Positions 45,370 to 55,048 of a DNA stretch of 64,000 bases are shown here, one piece after another. The notes beneath the pieces are model-generated. The model was not told the DNA's origin, searched no databases, and worked only from the letters and a program-made list of their open reading frames with translations. The position numbers and the translations under genes are program-made. Source of the DNA: JAGXLC01 sp041686375 (lineage in GTDB: Bacteria > Bacteroidota > Bacteroidia > Bacteroidales > UBA12077); contig JAWLEB010000010.1 in NCBI GenBank assembly GCA_041686375.1, positions 17,415-81,414 on the forward strand, given 5' to 3'. The first letter of the stretch is position 1. Every line of letters starts with the position of its first letter.

Positions 45370-47106
45370 ATGCAAAGAGAAATAAAATTTAGTCTGGTGT
45401 ACAGAGACATGTGGCAATCCAGCGGAAAATACGTTCCACGGGTTGATCAATTAAAGAAAATAGCTCCTGAGATTATTAATATGGGATGTTTTTCCCGCAT
45501 TGAAACGAATGGTGGAGCTTTTGAACAGGTAAATCTTCTTTACGGTGAGAATCCCAATAAAGCAGTAAGAGAGTGGACAAAACCGTTCAATGAGGCGGGT
45601 ATTCAAACACACATGCTGGAAAGAGCCCTCAATGGAATAAGAATGTTCCCTGTTCCGGCAGATATAAGAAGATTAATGTTTCATGTAAAAAAAGCTCAGG
45701 GAGTCGATATAGCCAGATCTTTTTGTGGACTAAATGATCACAGGAATCTGGAATTGTCCATCAAATACGCCAAGGAAGCTGATATGATATCTCAGGTAGC
45801 CTTAAGCATCACACACTCTAAGATTCACACCAATGAATATTATTTAGGTGTAGTTGACAAAGCTGTGGAATACGGAGCAGATGAGATATGCCTAAAAGAC
45901 ATGGCAGGAGTTGGGCGTCCGGTTAATTTAGGAAATCTGGTACGAATGATTAAGGAAAAATATCCCGACATTGTTGTTCAATATCATGGGCACTCGGGAC
46001 CGGGTTTCTCTGTTGCTTCAACGCTGGAAGCTGCAAAAGGAGGAGCCGATTATATCGATGTGGCTATGGAACCACTATCATGGGGCATGGTGCATGCTGA
46101 TGTAATCACAATACAAGCAATGCTCAAAGATGCTGGATTTAAAGTACCTGAAATCAACATGGATGCATATATGAAGGTAAGAGCTCTCAACAAGGAATTT
46201 ATCAATGATTTCCTCGGTTACTTTATTAATCCACGGAATAGATACATGTCATCCTTGTTGGTAAAAGCAGGTCTGCCGGGAGGTATGATGGGAAGTATGA
46301 TGGCGGATTTAAAAAATGTGCAGGATGGCCTAAATCAAACTTTAGAAGCTAATGGCAAACAACCACTAAATGAAGATGAATTACTCACAAAGCTTTTCGA
46401 CGAAGTTGTAGATATATGGCCAAAATTGGGCAATCCTCCACTTGTAACGCCTTTCAGCCAATATGTAAAAAATATCGCCCTGCTTAATGTAATGGCAGAG
46501 ATACAAGGAAAATCAAAATTCCAAATGATTGACAATAATGCATGGGATATGATTCTTGGCAAATCAGGTAAATTACCAGGAAAACTTGACCCGCAGATAG
46601 TCGAACTAGCAAAACAACAAGGTAAAGAATTCTATGAAGGCGTCCCCCAGGATAATTATCCTGATGCCCTTGATAAATATAAAGAGGAGATGAAAGAAAA
46701 AGGATGGGATCTTGGTCAGGATAATGAAGAATTATTTGAGTTTGCAATGCATGAAAGGCAATACCGTGATTATAAAGCAGGTGTAGCAAAAGAAAGGTTC
46801 CAAGAAGAAATTGAAAAATTAAAATCAGAGAAAAAAGAGCCTTCTGGTAAACAAACAAAAAGTTCTTCAGACAAAGACATTATTGCACCAACAATCGGTA
46901 GGGTATATTTCAACCTTAATTACTTCATTGAAGAAAAAACAATAGAAGTTGGAACAAAAATCAAAAAAGGAGAACGAATCTGTTATATAGAATCAAATAA
47001 TACACTGGAGGAAATTACCTCAGGCTATGAGGGAGAGGTTGAAGACATATTTATCAATCAAGGGGATATAGTAAGGACAAATGAATTAATATTAAGACTT
47101 AAATAA
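45370..47106 (+). CDS. Pyruvate carboxylase B / oxaloacetate decarboxylase alpha-like protein with non-biotinylatable tail domain
   Basis: A 578-residue protein. Residues about 1-300 are a carboxyltransferase TIM barrel with the metal-site pieces YRDMWQSSGKY, EICLKDMAGVG (the carbamylated Lys position) and QYHGHSGPGFS. Then come the conserved carboxyltransferase tail (GNPPLVTPFSQYVKN) and a charged linker (about 465-500). The last 75 residues align with a biotinyl/lipoyl carrier fold (IEVGTKIKKGERICYIES and later GEVEDIFINQGDIV). In place of the AMKM motif it has SNNT, with Asn544 where biotin is attached. It can therefore not carry biotin itself and probably uses a separate carrier protein. 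It would transfer carboxyl groups between pyruvate and oxaloacetate; the partner subunits are not in the window. Confidence 0.85.
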   Translation: MQREIKFSLVYRDMWQSSGKYVPRVDQLKKIAPEIINMGCFSRIETNGGAFEQVNLLYGENPNKAVREWTKPFNEAGIQTHMLERALNGIRMFPVPADIRRLMFHVKKAQGVDIARSFCGLNDHRNLELSIKYAKEADMISQVALSITHSKIHTNEYYLGVVDKAVEYGADEICLKDMAGVGRPVNLGNLVRMIKEKYPDIVVQYHGHSGPGFSVASTLEAAKGGADYIDVAMEPLSWGMVHADVITIQAMLKDAGFKVPEINMDAYMKVRALNKEFINDFLGYFINPRNRYMSSLLVKAGLPGGMMGSMMADLKNVQDGLNQTLEANGKQPLNEDELLTKLFDEVVDIWPKLGNPPLVTPFSQYVKNIALLNVMAEIQGKSKFQMIDNNAWDMILGKSGKLPGKLDPQIVELAKQQGKEFYEGVPQDNYPDALDKYKEEMKEKGWDLGQDNEELFEFAMHERQYRDYKAGVAKERFQEEIEKLKSEKKEPSGKQTKSSSDKDIIAPTIGRVYFNLNYFIEEKTIEVGTKIKKGERICYIESNNTLEEITSGYEGEVEDIFINQGDIVRTNELILRLK

Positions 47107-47138
47107 AAAGAAGCTGAACAAAAACTTTTAAAGCTGTT

Positions 47139-47206
47139 TTGCTGAAAATCAGTCGCTGCCCGTTATTTGGCAACTATCGGAAAACCTGATTTTCAGCAAC
47201 TTTTTT
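47139..47206. terminator. Long-stem terminator between convergent genes
   Basis: A perfect 14-base stem, TTGCTGAAAATCAG (47139-47152) with CTGATTTTCAGCAA (47186-47199), encloses a 33-base loop with a small TGCC/GGCA pair. Seven bases of T-rich sequence follow on the plus strand. It lies between the convergent carboxyltransferase and dihydroorotate-dehydrogenase-like genes and can serve both. Confidence 0.8.
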
Positions 47207-47221
47207 ATACCTTATCAAATT

Positions 47222-48232
47222 TTAATATTTATATTTTTTAATAATCTCCTCAGGATTCATAAGTATATCTACATATTGAGCTCTCTTATATACAAATGGA
47301 TTAGAAACATTCTTCCTGGATAATTTCCCCTGAAATTCTTTTATAGAAGCATAAGAACTGTTATCCATCCACTTTTCTATTTCTTCCAACATCTTAGGAA
47401 TGTGACTGATGCTATTTTTGTATAATGTACTGACTATCTGAACACAATCAGCGCCCGCCAAAATCATCTTAAGGACATCTTCTCCGGAAAAAATGCCCGT
47501 ATTGGCACATATTGCTGCATTAATATTGTCATAGAGCAATCCTGAATACCGCAATGAAATTTTGTGGTCTCCTTTCTCCGATAAATTAAACGGAAATAGA
47601 TGCTCCTCCTTGTAAATATTAATTTCTGGTTCAAATAGCCTGTTAAATAAAACAAAGCCATCAACACCCTCTTCGTCCATATTTTGAACCATATTCAAGA
47701 TATTAGAATAAAATGGACTAATCTTTACACTTACAGGAATAGAAATTTGCTTTCTGATATCTTTTAGGATTGAGACTTGTTCTTCTTCGATAGCGACACC
47801 CTCTTCGTCAATAGCAAAGGGAATATGGAAAAAATTCAGTTCCAGGGCATCCACTCCTGTATCTTCTATTTTTTTTGCATAATCAATCCATGTATTGCTA
47901 TAAACTGCATTCAAACTGGCAATAACAGGAATCCCAAGAGTTGCTTTTGCCTTCCGAAGTTCAAGAAGATGTTCTTCTGCTCCGGCATGTTGAATGTTCG
48001 GATGAGTAGAAATCATCTCTGGATGCCTGTCATCAAATTCGGTTAGTTCTTCATCCAATTGGGCACGCTCTAGTTGTATCTGTTCTTCAAATAATGATTT
48101 ATAAACAACTGCAGCAGCACCTACTTCCTCCATCTCGCGGAGGTTACTTATTTCTTCTGAAAGATCAGATGCGCCAACGATTATGGGATTCTTTAACTGA
48201 AGTCCCAGGTATTTTGTGGTTAAATCCGCCAT
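47222..48232 (-). CDS. Dihydroorotate dehydrogenase-like FMN protein
   Basis: A 336-residue TIM-barrel flavoprotein of the dihydroorotate dehydrogenase family (NPIIVGASDLSEEISNLREM, IPVSVKISPFYSNIL, GVDGFVLFNRLF and GADCVQIVSTLYKN, the FMN phosphate region). It lacks the strong PyrD signature around the catalytic residue, so it is named as a relative. In Bacteroidota such genes often lie beside pyruvate:ferredoxin oxidoreductase, as here, with one kinase gene between; a role in pyruvate metabolism or a related reductase is inferred only from that. Confidence 0.8.
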   Translation of the reverse strand: MADLTTKYLGLQLKNPIIVGASDLSEEISNLREMEEVGAAAVVYKSLFEEQIQLERAQLDEELTEFDDRHPEMISTHPNIQHAGAEEHLLELRKAKATLGIPVIASLNAVYSNTWIDYAKKIEDTGVDALELNFFHIPFAIDEEGVAIEEEQVSILKDIRKQISIPVSVKISPFYSNILNMVQNMDEEGVDGFVLFNRLFEPEINIYKEEHLFPFNLSEKGDHKISLRYSGLLYDNINAAICANTGIFSGEDVLKMILAGADCVQIVSTLYKNSISHIPKMLEEIEKWMDNSSYASIKEFQGKLSRKNVSNPFVYKRAQYVDILMNPEEIIKKYKY

Positions 48233-48309
48233 AATAAAAAAAATTTAAAATTACACTATTACACATAATAGAACAAGATACAAAAAAAATCGTTCACTAT
48301 AATCATGGA

Positions 48310-51225
48310 CTAATATATGAACGGGAGACTTATTTCAACTCTTGTGCCTCTTGGAGTGCCTGTTTCGTCATAAAGGTCCACATAATTGATTTTAATTTCA
48401 TCACTATACAGAGAATTCAATACCTTAATTCTGTCTTCTGTTATTTTAGAACCAAGGGATTTTTTCAAGGGCCCTTTGCTCATTTTTATTTCTTCAGCAC
48501 GTTTTCTGCCAATGCCGTTATCTTCAATTATACAAAACAAAAAATTGTTACTTAGCTTTATTTCTATTTTAATAAATCCTTTATCTTTCTTATGAAGCAA
48601 TCCGTGGCGAATTGAATTTTCAACATATGGCTGTAATAGTAAAGCGGGAACTTTATATTCGTAGGTATTTAATGAATCGTCAATTTTAATTTCATAATTA
48701 AAAGATTCTTCGAATCTTAAGGCTTCGAGCTCCATATACAAATCCAACCCTCTAATTTCATCTTCAATAGGGACAAAAGTATGTTGAGAATTATCCAGTA
48801 CAATTCTCATTAACTTGGCAAACTTCGTCAGATAAGTCAAGGAAGAAGTTGTATCTTCATCGAGCAGAAAATATTGAATCGAATTTAGCGTATTAAAAAT
48901 AAAATGGGGATTCATCTGTTGTCTCAAAATCTTTTGTTTATATTCATTAATATCATTCATCAGAGAATTTCGTTTTCTCATCATCTTCACCCTGTAATAG
49001 AATATACCAAAACCAATTCCTGTTATAAACAGCACACCCAAGACAAGGAACCACCAAGATCTCCAGAAAGGCCTTTGAATTTGAAACACAACAATTGCAG
49101 GCTTTTCACTCCATATCCCATCTTCGGTTTGCGCTTTAACTTCGAATGTATATAAACCAGGTGACAAGGAAGGATATGTTATAGAGTTTTTGGTTGAATA
49201 ACTCCAACTGGTATCTAAACCCTTTAATCTGTATTTATATCTAACATTACCCCTACTTCTGTATGAAAAGCTTATAAAATCTACTGAAATATAATTCTCA
49301 TTATATTTTAAATCATAACGTCGTTCAACAATTGTGTCCACTCCTTTCACAGAGACCAAATTAATATAAATTTTAGGCGGTGTTGGATTTTCTTTGAAAC
49401 TTTGCTTTGAAAAAAAAGTCAGGCCTCTTGGAGTAGCTACATATACCAAACTGTCATTTATTTCTATATCATTAACCTGAGAATATGGCAAACCGCTTAA
49501 TGTGGTTAAATTTACTATGTCAAATTTATTCTCCTCCACGTCGGTAATGAGTATTTTTGAAACTCCATTATTCGTAGCAGCCCATAAAACCGAGTCTTCA
49601 ATTTCAAGATTTCTGATTGAATTGCTTACTAATCCGTTATCCTGAGTGAGTTTAAAATAATCTGTATCCGACATAAAAATCAGACCTTCACCTCTTGTGG
49701 ATAGCACGATATAATTCTTAAATCGGTTAATATCAGTTATCCTTACGTATAAATCAGGGTAACGTTTACCCATATGATTATAATCCCCCTTTTCATATTT
49801 CCACAAGCCATCTATCCCACCTAAATACAATACACTATCCGAATCATAGTAAATACTGGTTATTCGCATACAAAAAGAATCCTGACTACAAGCACTGTAT
49901 ACAGGTTCACCTCGAATATATTTATCAAAACTCTCGGAGAATCCACACCACAAAGTATCCGTCCCAAGAATAAGGAAATCCAATGGAGAACGGTTCATTA
50001 CTTGCCTGGAAGTACCAGTTTCTAAGTCATAAGCAAAAAGACCTTCATGCATGGCCATTAGCAACCTATCATTATACGGATCGTATTTAAGTTTATGCAA
50101 ACCAGTTTTTTCGACACCTGAGAAATGAATATTCTCAACATTACCGTCGCTATAGCGACTAATATACGGATAATTATACCCCAGCCAAATGTGCTCAGAT
50201 GAATCTATTGTAATAGCTTCAACTCTATCGGAATGGAGTCCTCTCTCCCCATTTATATGGAGCATATTAATATTGGGTGTATAGAACACACCATTACTGA
50301 GACTTGTAAACCAATGCCCACCTTCATGATCTTTTAGCACGGAAGATATAGCTTTATTCTTCAAATAAGTTGCTGTAATCTCCATATTATCAGGATCTAA
50401 CACATGCACACCTGAGTTAGTTCCCACCCATAATTCCCCGGGATCATCCTGAGAGAGCCAGATAACTTCCTCTCCTAACTCTTTTATTTCAATGAGTTCA
50501 TCTTTATTGAATTTAAATAATTTATATTCATGAGATAATATAAACCCCTCATCCAATTCCTTGATAAAAACATTATTTTGATTACTTCCAGTGATATTTT
50601 GATTGGTATAAGGTATTGTGCAAACACTATCTGTGGTATGTATTTTAATTTGGGAAAATTCCCCCCCTCCATGAGCAGTCAAATATTCATCTTCAATTTG
50701 AAAAATGTCCATCGAATTATCCCCAGCATCATTTAACTGGCTAATATTACCCACACTATCTATTTTTAAAATGCCATAATTGCGGATTCCATAATAGATA
50801 TTATCATTTTGGTCAACATGAAATGCTGATTTGTTTTGCAGGCGATTCCTGTAAAAACTATTGATTAATTTATCATTATACTTATAGGAATGGATTTCTC
50901 CCTCGAAGTAATAACATAATTTCAGAGAAAAAGAAATGAACCAGATCCTGCCTTTATAGTCTTCATAAATATCAAAAATAGTATTATCAATTAAACCATC
51001 ATTGAGATTAAAATTTTCAAATTGCTTCCCATCAAACCTGCTTACACCATATTCTGTAGCAAACCATATATAATCATTTGAATCTTGAAACACGTAATAT
51101 ACCTCATCAGAAGGTAAGCCATCCTCAATATTATAGTGCTCATATAATGGCTCCTGCGGGGTTGCAAAAGAAATAAAAAAGAGAGAAAAAATGAATTGGA
51201 GAAAAATGAATTTAAAATCCAGCAT
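48310..51225 (-). CDS. Propeller-sensor histidine kinase, LytS-type
   Basis: A 971-residue sensor with a signal peptide (IFLQFIFSLFFISFA). Residues about 25-640 hold beta-propeller repeats of the two-component regulator type (NDYIWFATEYGVSRFDG, EHIWLGYNYPY, LWAATNNGVSKI). A Y_Y_Y domain follows (about 645-715; RYKYRLKGLDTSWSYS, LSPGLYTFEVKAQ), then one membrane helix (about 724-746). The kinase part has QQMNPHFIFNTLNSIQYFL with the phosphorylated His near 774, and an ATPase region with EDNGIG. Such kinases phosphorylate a LytTR response regulator, but none is encoded here, so it is an orphan. The 77-base gap to the downstream gene and its place after nifJ suggest independent expression. Confidence 0.9.
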   Translation of the reverse strand: MLDFKFIFLQFIFSLFFISFATPQEPLYEHYNIEDGLPSDEVYYVFQDSNDYIWFATEYGVSRFDGKQFENFNLNDGLIDNTIFDIYEDYKGRIWFISFSLKLCYYFEGEIHSYKYNDKLINSFYRNRLQNKSAFHVDQNDNIYYGIRNYGILKIDSVGNISQLNDAGDNSMDIFQIEDEYLTAHGGGEFSQIKIHTTDSVCTIPYTNQNITGSNQNNVFIKELDEGFILSHEYKLFKFNKDELIEIKELGEEVIWLSQDDPGELWVGTNSGVHVLDPDNMEITATYLKNKAISSVLKDHEGGHWFTSLSNGVFYTPNINMLHINGERGLHSDRVEAITIDSSEHIWLGYNYPYISRYSDGNVENIHFSGVEKTGLHKLKYDPYNDRLLMAMHEGLFAYDLETGTSRQVMNRSPLDFLILGTDTLWCGFSESFDKYIRGEPVYSACSQDSFCMRITSIYYDSDSVLYLGGIDGLWKYEKGDYNHMGKRYPDLYVRITDINRFKNYIVLSTRGEGLIFMSDTDYFKLTQDNGLVSNSIRNLEIEDSVLWAATNNGVSKILITDVEENKFDIVNLTTLSGLPYSQVNDIEINDSLVYVATPRGLTFFSKQSFKENPTPPKIYINLVSVKGVDTIVERRYDLKYNENYISVDFISFSYRSRGNVRYKYRLKGLDTSWSYSTKNSITYPSLSPGLYTFEVKAQTEDGIWSEKPAIVVFQIQRPFWRSWWFLVLGVLFITGIGFGIFYYRVKMMRKRNSLMNDINEYKQKILRQQMNPHFIFNTLNSIQYFLLDEDTTSSLTYLTKFAKLMRIVLDNSQHTFVPIEDEIRGLDLYMELEALRFEESFNYEIKIDDSLNTYEYKVPALLLQPYVENSIRHGLLHKKDKGFIKIEIKLSNNFLFCIIEDNGIGRKRAEEIKMSKGPLKKSLGSKITEDRIKVLNSLYSDEIKINYVDLYDETGTPRGTRVEISLPFIY

Positions 51226-51315
51226 AAACTTTTTATTAATTTAAATAGTAAATATACCAAAAAAAGAAGCAGGCCAAAAAGACCTGCTTCCTAATTTTTA
51301 GTAAGTTAATATTAC

Positions 51316-54300
51316 TTATTTGGAGTCTGCTAATTTTTTATACTTATTATATCTCCATTTTGAATCTTCCTCTACTTGTTTAAACAGCGTTTCCGCTTCC
51401 TGTGGGAATGATTTCTTAAGTGAAGTATAACGAACCTCACCCTTAAGGAAATCCTGGAACTTACTCCAATCCGGTTCTTTTGAATCAAGAAGGAATGGAT
51501 TTTTGCCCTCTTTTTCTAATTCAGGATTATACCTGTAATTGTGCCAGAATCCTGCAATAACAGCCTTTTTCATTTCAGCCTGGGCTTTACCCATTCCACC
51601 TTTAATACCGTGATTAATACATGGAGAATAAGCTATAATTACAGACGGGCCGGGATATGCCTCAGCTTCTTTGATGGCTTTAAAGAACTGGTTTTGGCTA
51701 GCTCCCATAGCTACCTGAGCAACGTAAACATTGCCATAATTTATAGCCATCATTCCAAGATCTTTTTTACGGATTTTCATACCTGACGCAGCAAATTTTG
51801 CCACGGCACCCGCAGGAGTTGCCTTGGAAGCCTGTCCACCTGTATTGGAATATACTTCGGTATCAAGGACCAGCAGATTAACATCTTCACCAGATGCAAT
51901 TACATGATCAAGTCCGCCATATCCGATATCATAAGCCCAACCGTCTCCACCTATTATCCAAACAGATTTCTTAATGAGATAATCTTTTAGTTGAAGGATA
52001 TCCTTAGCCAATTGATTATTTTCATTTTTCAGTGCTTCAACAACTTTATCCGCGATTTCTTTGGAATTTTCTGCTTTTTCTTTATTATCAATCCACTCTT
52101 TAAGAACAGCTTTTGTATCTGAAGAAACACTATCATCAAGAAGCATGCTCATTTTTTGGGCAATTCTGTTTCTAAGCTTGTTAACACCCAATGCCATACC
52201 ATATCCATATTCGGCGTTGTCCTCAAATAAGGAGTTAGCCCAGGCAGGACCCCTTCCGTCTTTCCCTGCCTTGTATGGTGTTGAAGGTGCAGAACCACCG
52301 TAAATTGAAGAACATCCCGTAGCATTGGCAATCATCATTCGATCACCGAATAACTGGGTTATAACCTTTATATAAGGTGTTTCACCACAGCCCGGACAAG
52401 CACCATGAAATTCAAATAACGGTTCAGCAAACTGACTGTTCTTTAGTGTTTTCTCCTTAGGCACAACAGTCTCTTTATAACCCACTTTTTCTTCCATATA
52501 ATTCCACTTTTCAACCTGTTCCATTTGAGACTCCAATGATTTCATCTCAAGAGCATTATTTGGAGCAGGGCATACATCAACACAATTACTACAACCTGTA
52601 CAATCAAGGGGGCTAATCTGAATTCTGAAATGATACTCTTTTATTCCACCTTTACCTTTTATGGTAGCCGTATCTTTTGGTGCATTTTCAAGTTCTTCGT
52701 CTGTCAATAAGAATGGACGAATAACTGCATGAGGACATACATATGCGCATTGATTACACTGAATACAATTTTCAGGGATCCATTCAGGAACATGAACAGC
52801 AATACCTCGTTTCTCATATTTGGTTGTTCCTGCAGGGAATGTACCATCTTCTCTTCCAACAAAAGCACTAACCGGTAAATCATCACCTTTTTGGAGATTG
52901 ATTGGGTTAGCAACTTTTTTGATGAATTCAGGCAGATCTCGAGCATCTTCTTCCTGCTCGCTTGCTAATTTAATATTCTTCCATTCTTCAGGAATATCAA
53001 TTTTTTCTACTTCAGCACCACGATCTACCGCTTTATGGTTCATATTAACAATATCCTCTCCTTTTTTGCCGAAAGTCTTAACAATTGCATCCTTCATCTC
53101 TTTAACCGCCTTGTCATAAGGAATGACATTTGCGACTTTAAAGAATGCCGATTGCATAATTGTATTTGTTCGACCGGCTAATCCTACATCTTCAGCAATT
53201 TTAGTAGCATTGATAATATAAAAGTTTATATTTTTCTCCGCAAGTTGCTTCTTGAATTTATCAGGCAGTTTTTCTTTTGTTTCCTCTTTATCCCAAATAC
53301 TGTTCAGCAAGAATACCCCACCTTTTTTAATTCCATTCAACATGTCATATTTCTGAAGATAAGCAGGAACATGGCAAGCAACGAAATCAGGTGTTCCTAC
53401 AAGATATGAAGAACGTATTGGGTAATCTCCAAATCGAAGGTGTGAAACAGTAAAACCTCCTGACTTTTTCGAGTCATAAGAGAAATACCCCTGAGCAAAT
53501 TTCTCAGTACTCTCACCAATTATTTTAATAGAATTCTTATTGGCACCAACAGTACCATCACCACCAATACCATAGAATTTTCCTTCAAATGTACCTTCCG
53601 GAACAACACTCATTGGAGGTTGAACGGGCAATGAAGTATAAGTAACATCATCTACGATGCTGATTGTAAATTGATCCTTTGGCTCCTTTTGTTTGAGATT
53701 CTCAAAGACAGCCAGAATATCCTCTGGTTTTGTGTCTTTTGAGCTCAGGCCATATTTTCCACCAACGATGATAGGAGCATTTTCTTTTCTATAGAATAAA
53801 TTTTTAACATCAAGATAAAGAGGTTCTCCCATTGCTCCGGGTTCTTTAGTTCTGTCCAATACGGCTATTCGCTTAACAGAATCCGGCAATACTTTAAGGA
53901 AATATTTTTCAGAGAATGGTCTGTAAAGATGAACTGCAATTGCTCCAACCTTTTCTCCCTGATTATTAAGCTTGTCTACAACCTCTCTAACAGTTTCAGT
54001 AACAGAACCCATAGCTATTATAATATTTTCGGCGTCGTCAGCTCCATGATATGTGAATGGGTGATACTCTCTTCCTGTAAGTTTTGTAATTTCCTGCATA
54101 TATTCTTCTACCATATCAGGAATGGGTTGATAAAATTTATTGCTAGCCTCCCGTGCCTGGAAGAAGATATCAGGATTCTGCGCAGTACCTCTTGTAACAG
54201 GATGTTCGGGGCTAAGAGCATTATCTCTAAATTTTTGTAGCGCATCATAATCGATAAGATCCTTAAGATCATCATTCTCAAAATATTCTACTTTTTGTAT

Positions 54301-54843
54301 TTCATGAGAATTGCGAAATCCATCGAAAAAGTGAACGAATGGGATTCTTGACCTTATAGAAGTTAAATGCGCGACAGCAGCTATATCCATAATTTCCTGA
54401 ATACTACCACTAGCCAGCAAAGCGAACCCCGTTTGGCGAGTAGCCATCACATCACTGTGATCGCCAAAAATGGATAAAGCATGTGTTGCTACACTTCGTG
54501 CGCTAACATGAAAAACTCCGGGTAATAATTCACCGGAAATTTTATACATATTAGGAATCATCAGTAATAATCCTTGAGAAGCCGTAAAAGTTGATGTAAG
54601 CGAGCCGCCTTGTAAAGAGCCATGAACGGCGCCTGCAGCACCGGCTTCGGATTGCATTTCGGTGACAGTTACTTCATCACCAAAAATGTTTTTTCTACCG
54701 TGAGCTGCCCATTCATCAACATACTCCGCCATTGTGGACGAAGGAGTAATTGGATAAATGGCGGCCACCTCACTAAACATATATGCAACATGTGCTGCTG
54801 CATAATTCCCATCACAAGTTATAATTTTCTTCTTTTGTACCAT
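51316..54843 (-). CDS. nifJ: Pyruvate:ferredoxin (flavodoxin) oxidoreductase
   Basis: A 1175-residue single-chain PFOR that oxidises pyruvate to acetyl-CoA and CO2 and reduces ferredoxin. Domains in order: substrate/TPP domain I (IYPITPSSTMAEYVDEWA), domain III gamma (IGGDGTVGANKNS), two 4Fe-4S motifs CIQCNQCAYVC and CTGCSNCVDVC, and the TPP domain (ANATGCSSIYGGSAPSTPY and GGDGWAYDIGYGGLDHV). The ATG at 54843 is chosen over 54897 because it follows an AGGAG site by six bases and a -7 box lies at 54884-54891. The enzyme marks an anaerobic route of pyruvate use. Confidence 0.97.
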   Translation of the reverse strand: MVQKKKIITCDGNYAAAHVAYMFSEVAAIYPITPSSTMAEYVDEWAAHGRKNIFGDEVTVTEMQSEAGAAGAVHGSLQGGSLTSTFTASQGLLLMIPNMYKISGELLPGVFHVSARSVATHALSIFGDHSDVMATRQTGFALLASGSIQEIMDIAAVAHLTSIRSRIPFVHFFDGFRNSHEIQKVEYFENDDLKDLIDYDALQKFRDNALSPEHPVTRGTAQNPDIFFQAREASNKFYQPIPDMVEEYMQEITKLTGREYHPFTYHGADDAENIIIAMGSVTETVREVVDKLNNQGEKVGAIAVHLYRPFSEKYFLKVLPDSVKRIAVLDRTKEPGAMGEPLYLDVKNLFYRKENAPIIVGGKYGLSSKDTKPEDILAVFENLKQKEPKDQFTISIVDDVTYTSLPVQPPMSVVPEGTFEGKFYGIGGDGTVGANKNSIKIIGESTEKFAQGYFSYDSKKSGGFTVSHLRFGDYPIRSSYLVGTPDFVACHVPAYLQKYDMLNGIKKGGVFLLNSIWDKEETKEKLPDKFKKQLAEKNINFYIINATKIAEDVGLAGRTNTIMQSAFFKVANVIPYDKAVKEMKDAIVKTFGKKGEDIVNMNHKAVDRGAEVEKIDIPEEWKNIKLASEQEEDARDLPEFIKKVANPINLQKGDDLPVSAFVGREDGTFPAGTTKYEKRGIAVHVPEWIPENCIQCNQCAYVCPHAVIRPFLLTDEELENAPKDTATIKGKGGIKEYHFRIQISPLDCTGCSNCVDVCPAPNNALEMKSLESQMEQVEKWNYMEEKVGYKETVVPKEKTLKNSQFAEPLFEFHGACPGCGETPYIKVITQLFGDRMMIANATGCSSIYGGSAPSTPYKAGKDGRGPAWANSLFEDNAEYGYGMALGVNKLRNRIAQKMSMLLDDSVSSDTKAVLKEWIDNKEKAENSKEIADKVVEALKNENNQLAKDILQLKDYLIKKSVWIIGGDGWAYDIGYGGLDHVIASGEDVNLLVLDTEVYSNTGGQASKATPAGAVAKFAASGMKIRKKDLGMMAINYGNVYVAQVAMGASQNQFFKAIKEAEAYPGPSVIIAYSPCINHGIKGGMGKAQAEMKKAVIAGFWHNYRYNPELEKEGKNPFLLDSKEPDWSKFQDFLKGEVRYTSLKKSFPQEAETLFKQVEEDSKWRYNKYKKLADSK

Positions 54844-54849
54844 GTTTTT

Positions 54850-54854
54850 CTCCT
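54850..54854 (-). promoter_or_regulatory. Shine-Dalgarno fixing the nifJ start
   Basis: AGGAG on the minus strand is six bases before the ATG at 54843. It is one of only two clear Shine-Dalgarno sites in the window. Confidence 0.7.
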
Positions 54855-54883
54855 TAATTTGTAGAACAACTATTGTAATCCTA

Positions 54884-54891
54884 CAAAAATA
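54884..54891 (-). promoter_or_regulatory. Candidate -7 box for nifJ
   Basis: The minus strand reads TATTTTTG, matching TAnnTTTG, 40 bases before the nifJ ATG. No TTTG is seen at -33. Confidence 0.4.
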
Positions 54892-54987
54892 TAACAAAAA
54901 TTTCTTCTATATGCATAAGTTGACGAAAATCAACGTTCACATGATTAATTCAAAAAATTAAAAATAATATCAGGAAAGGTAGATAAT

Positions 54988-55019
54988 AAAAAAAATGCAG
55001 GTTGATATCAACCTGCATA
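54988..55019 (-). terminator. Intrinsic terminator after rho
   Basis: A perfect 24-base palindrome (54996-55019; arms ATGCAGGTTG and CAACCTGCAT) is followed on the minus strand by a run of T residues. It lies about 30 bases after the rho stop. Confidence 0.85.
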
Positions 55020-55048
55020 CTTATTTCAAAAAATGCTATAAAACATAT

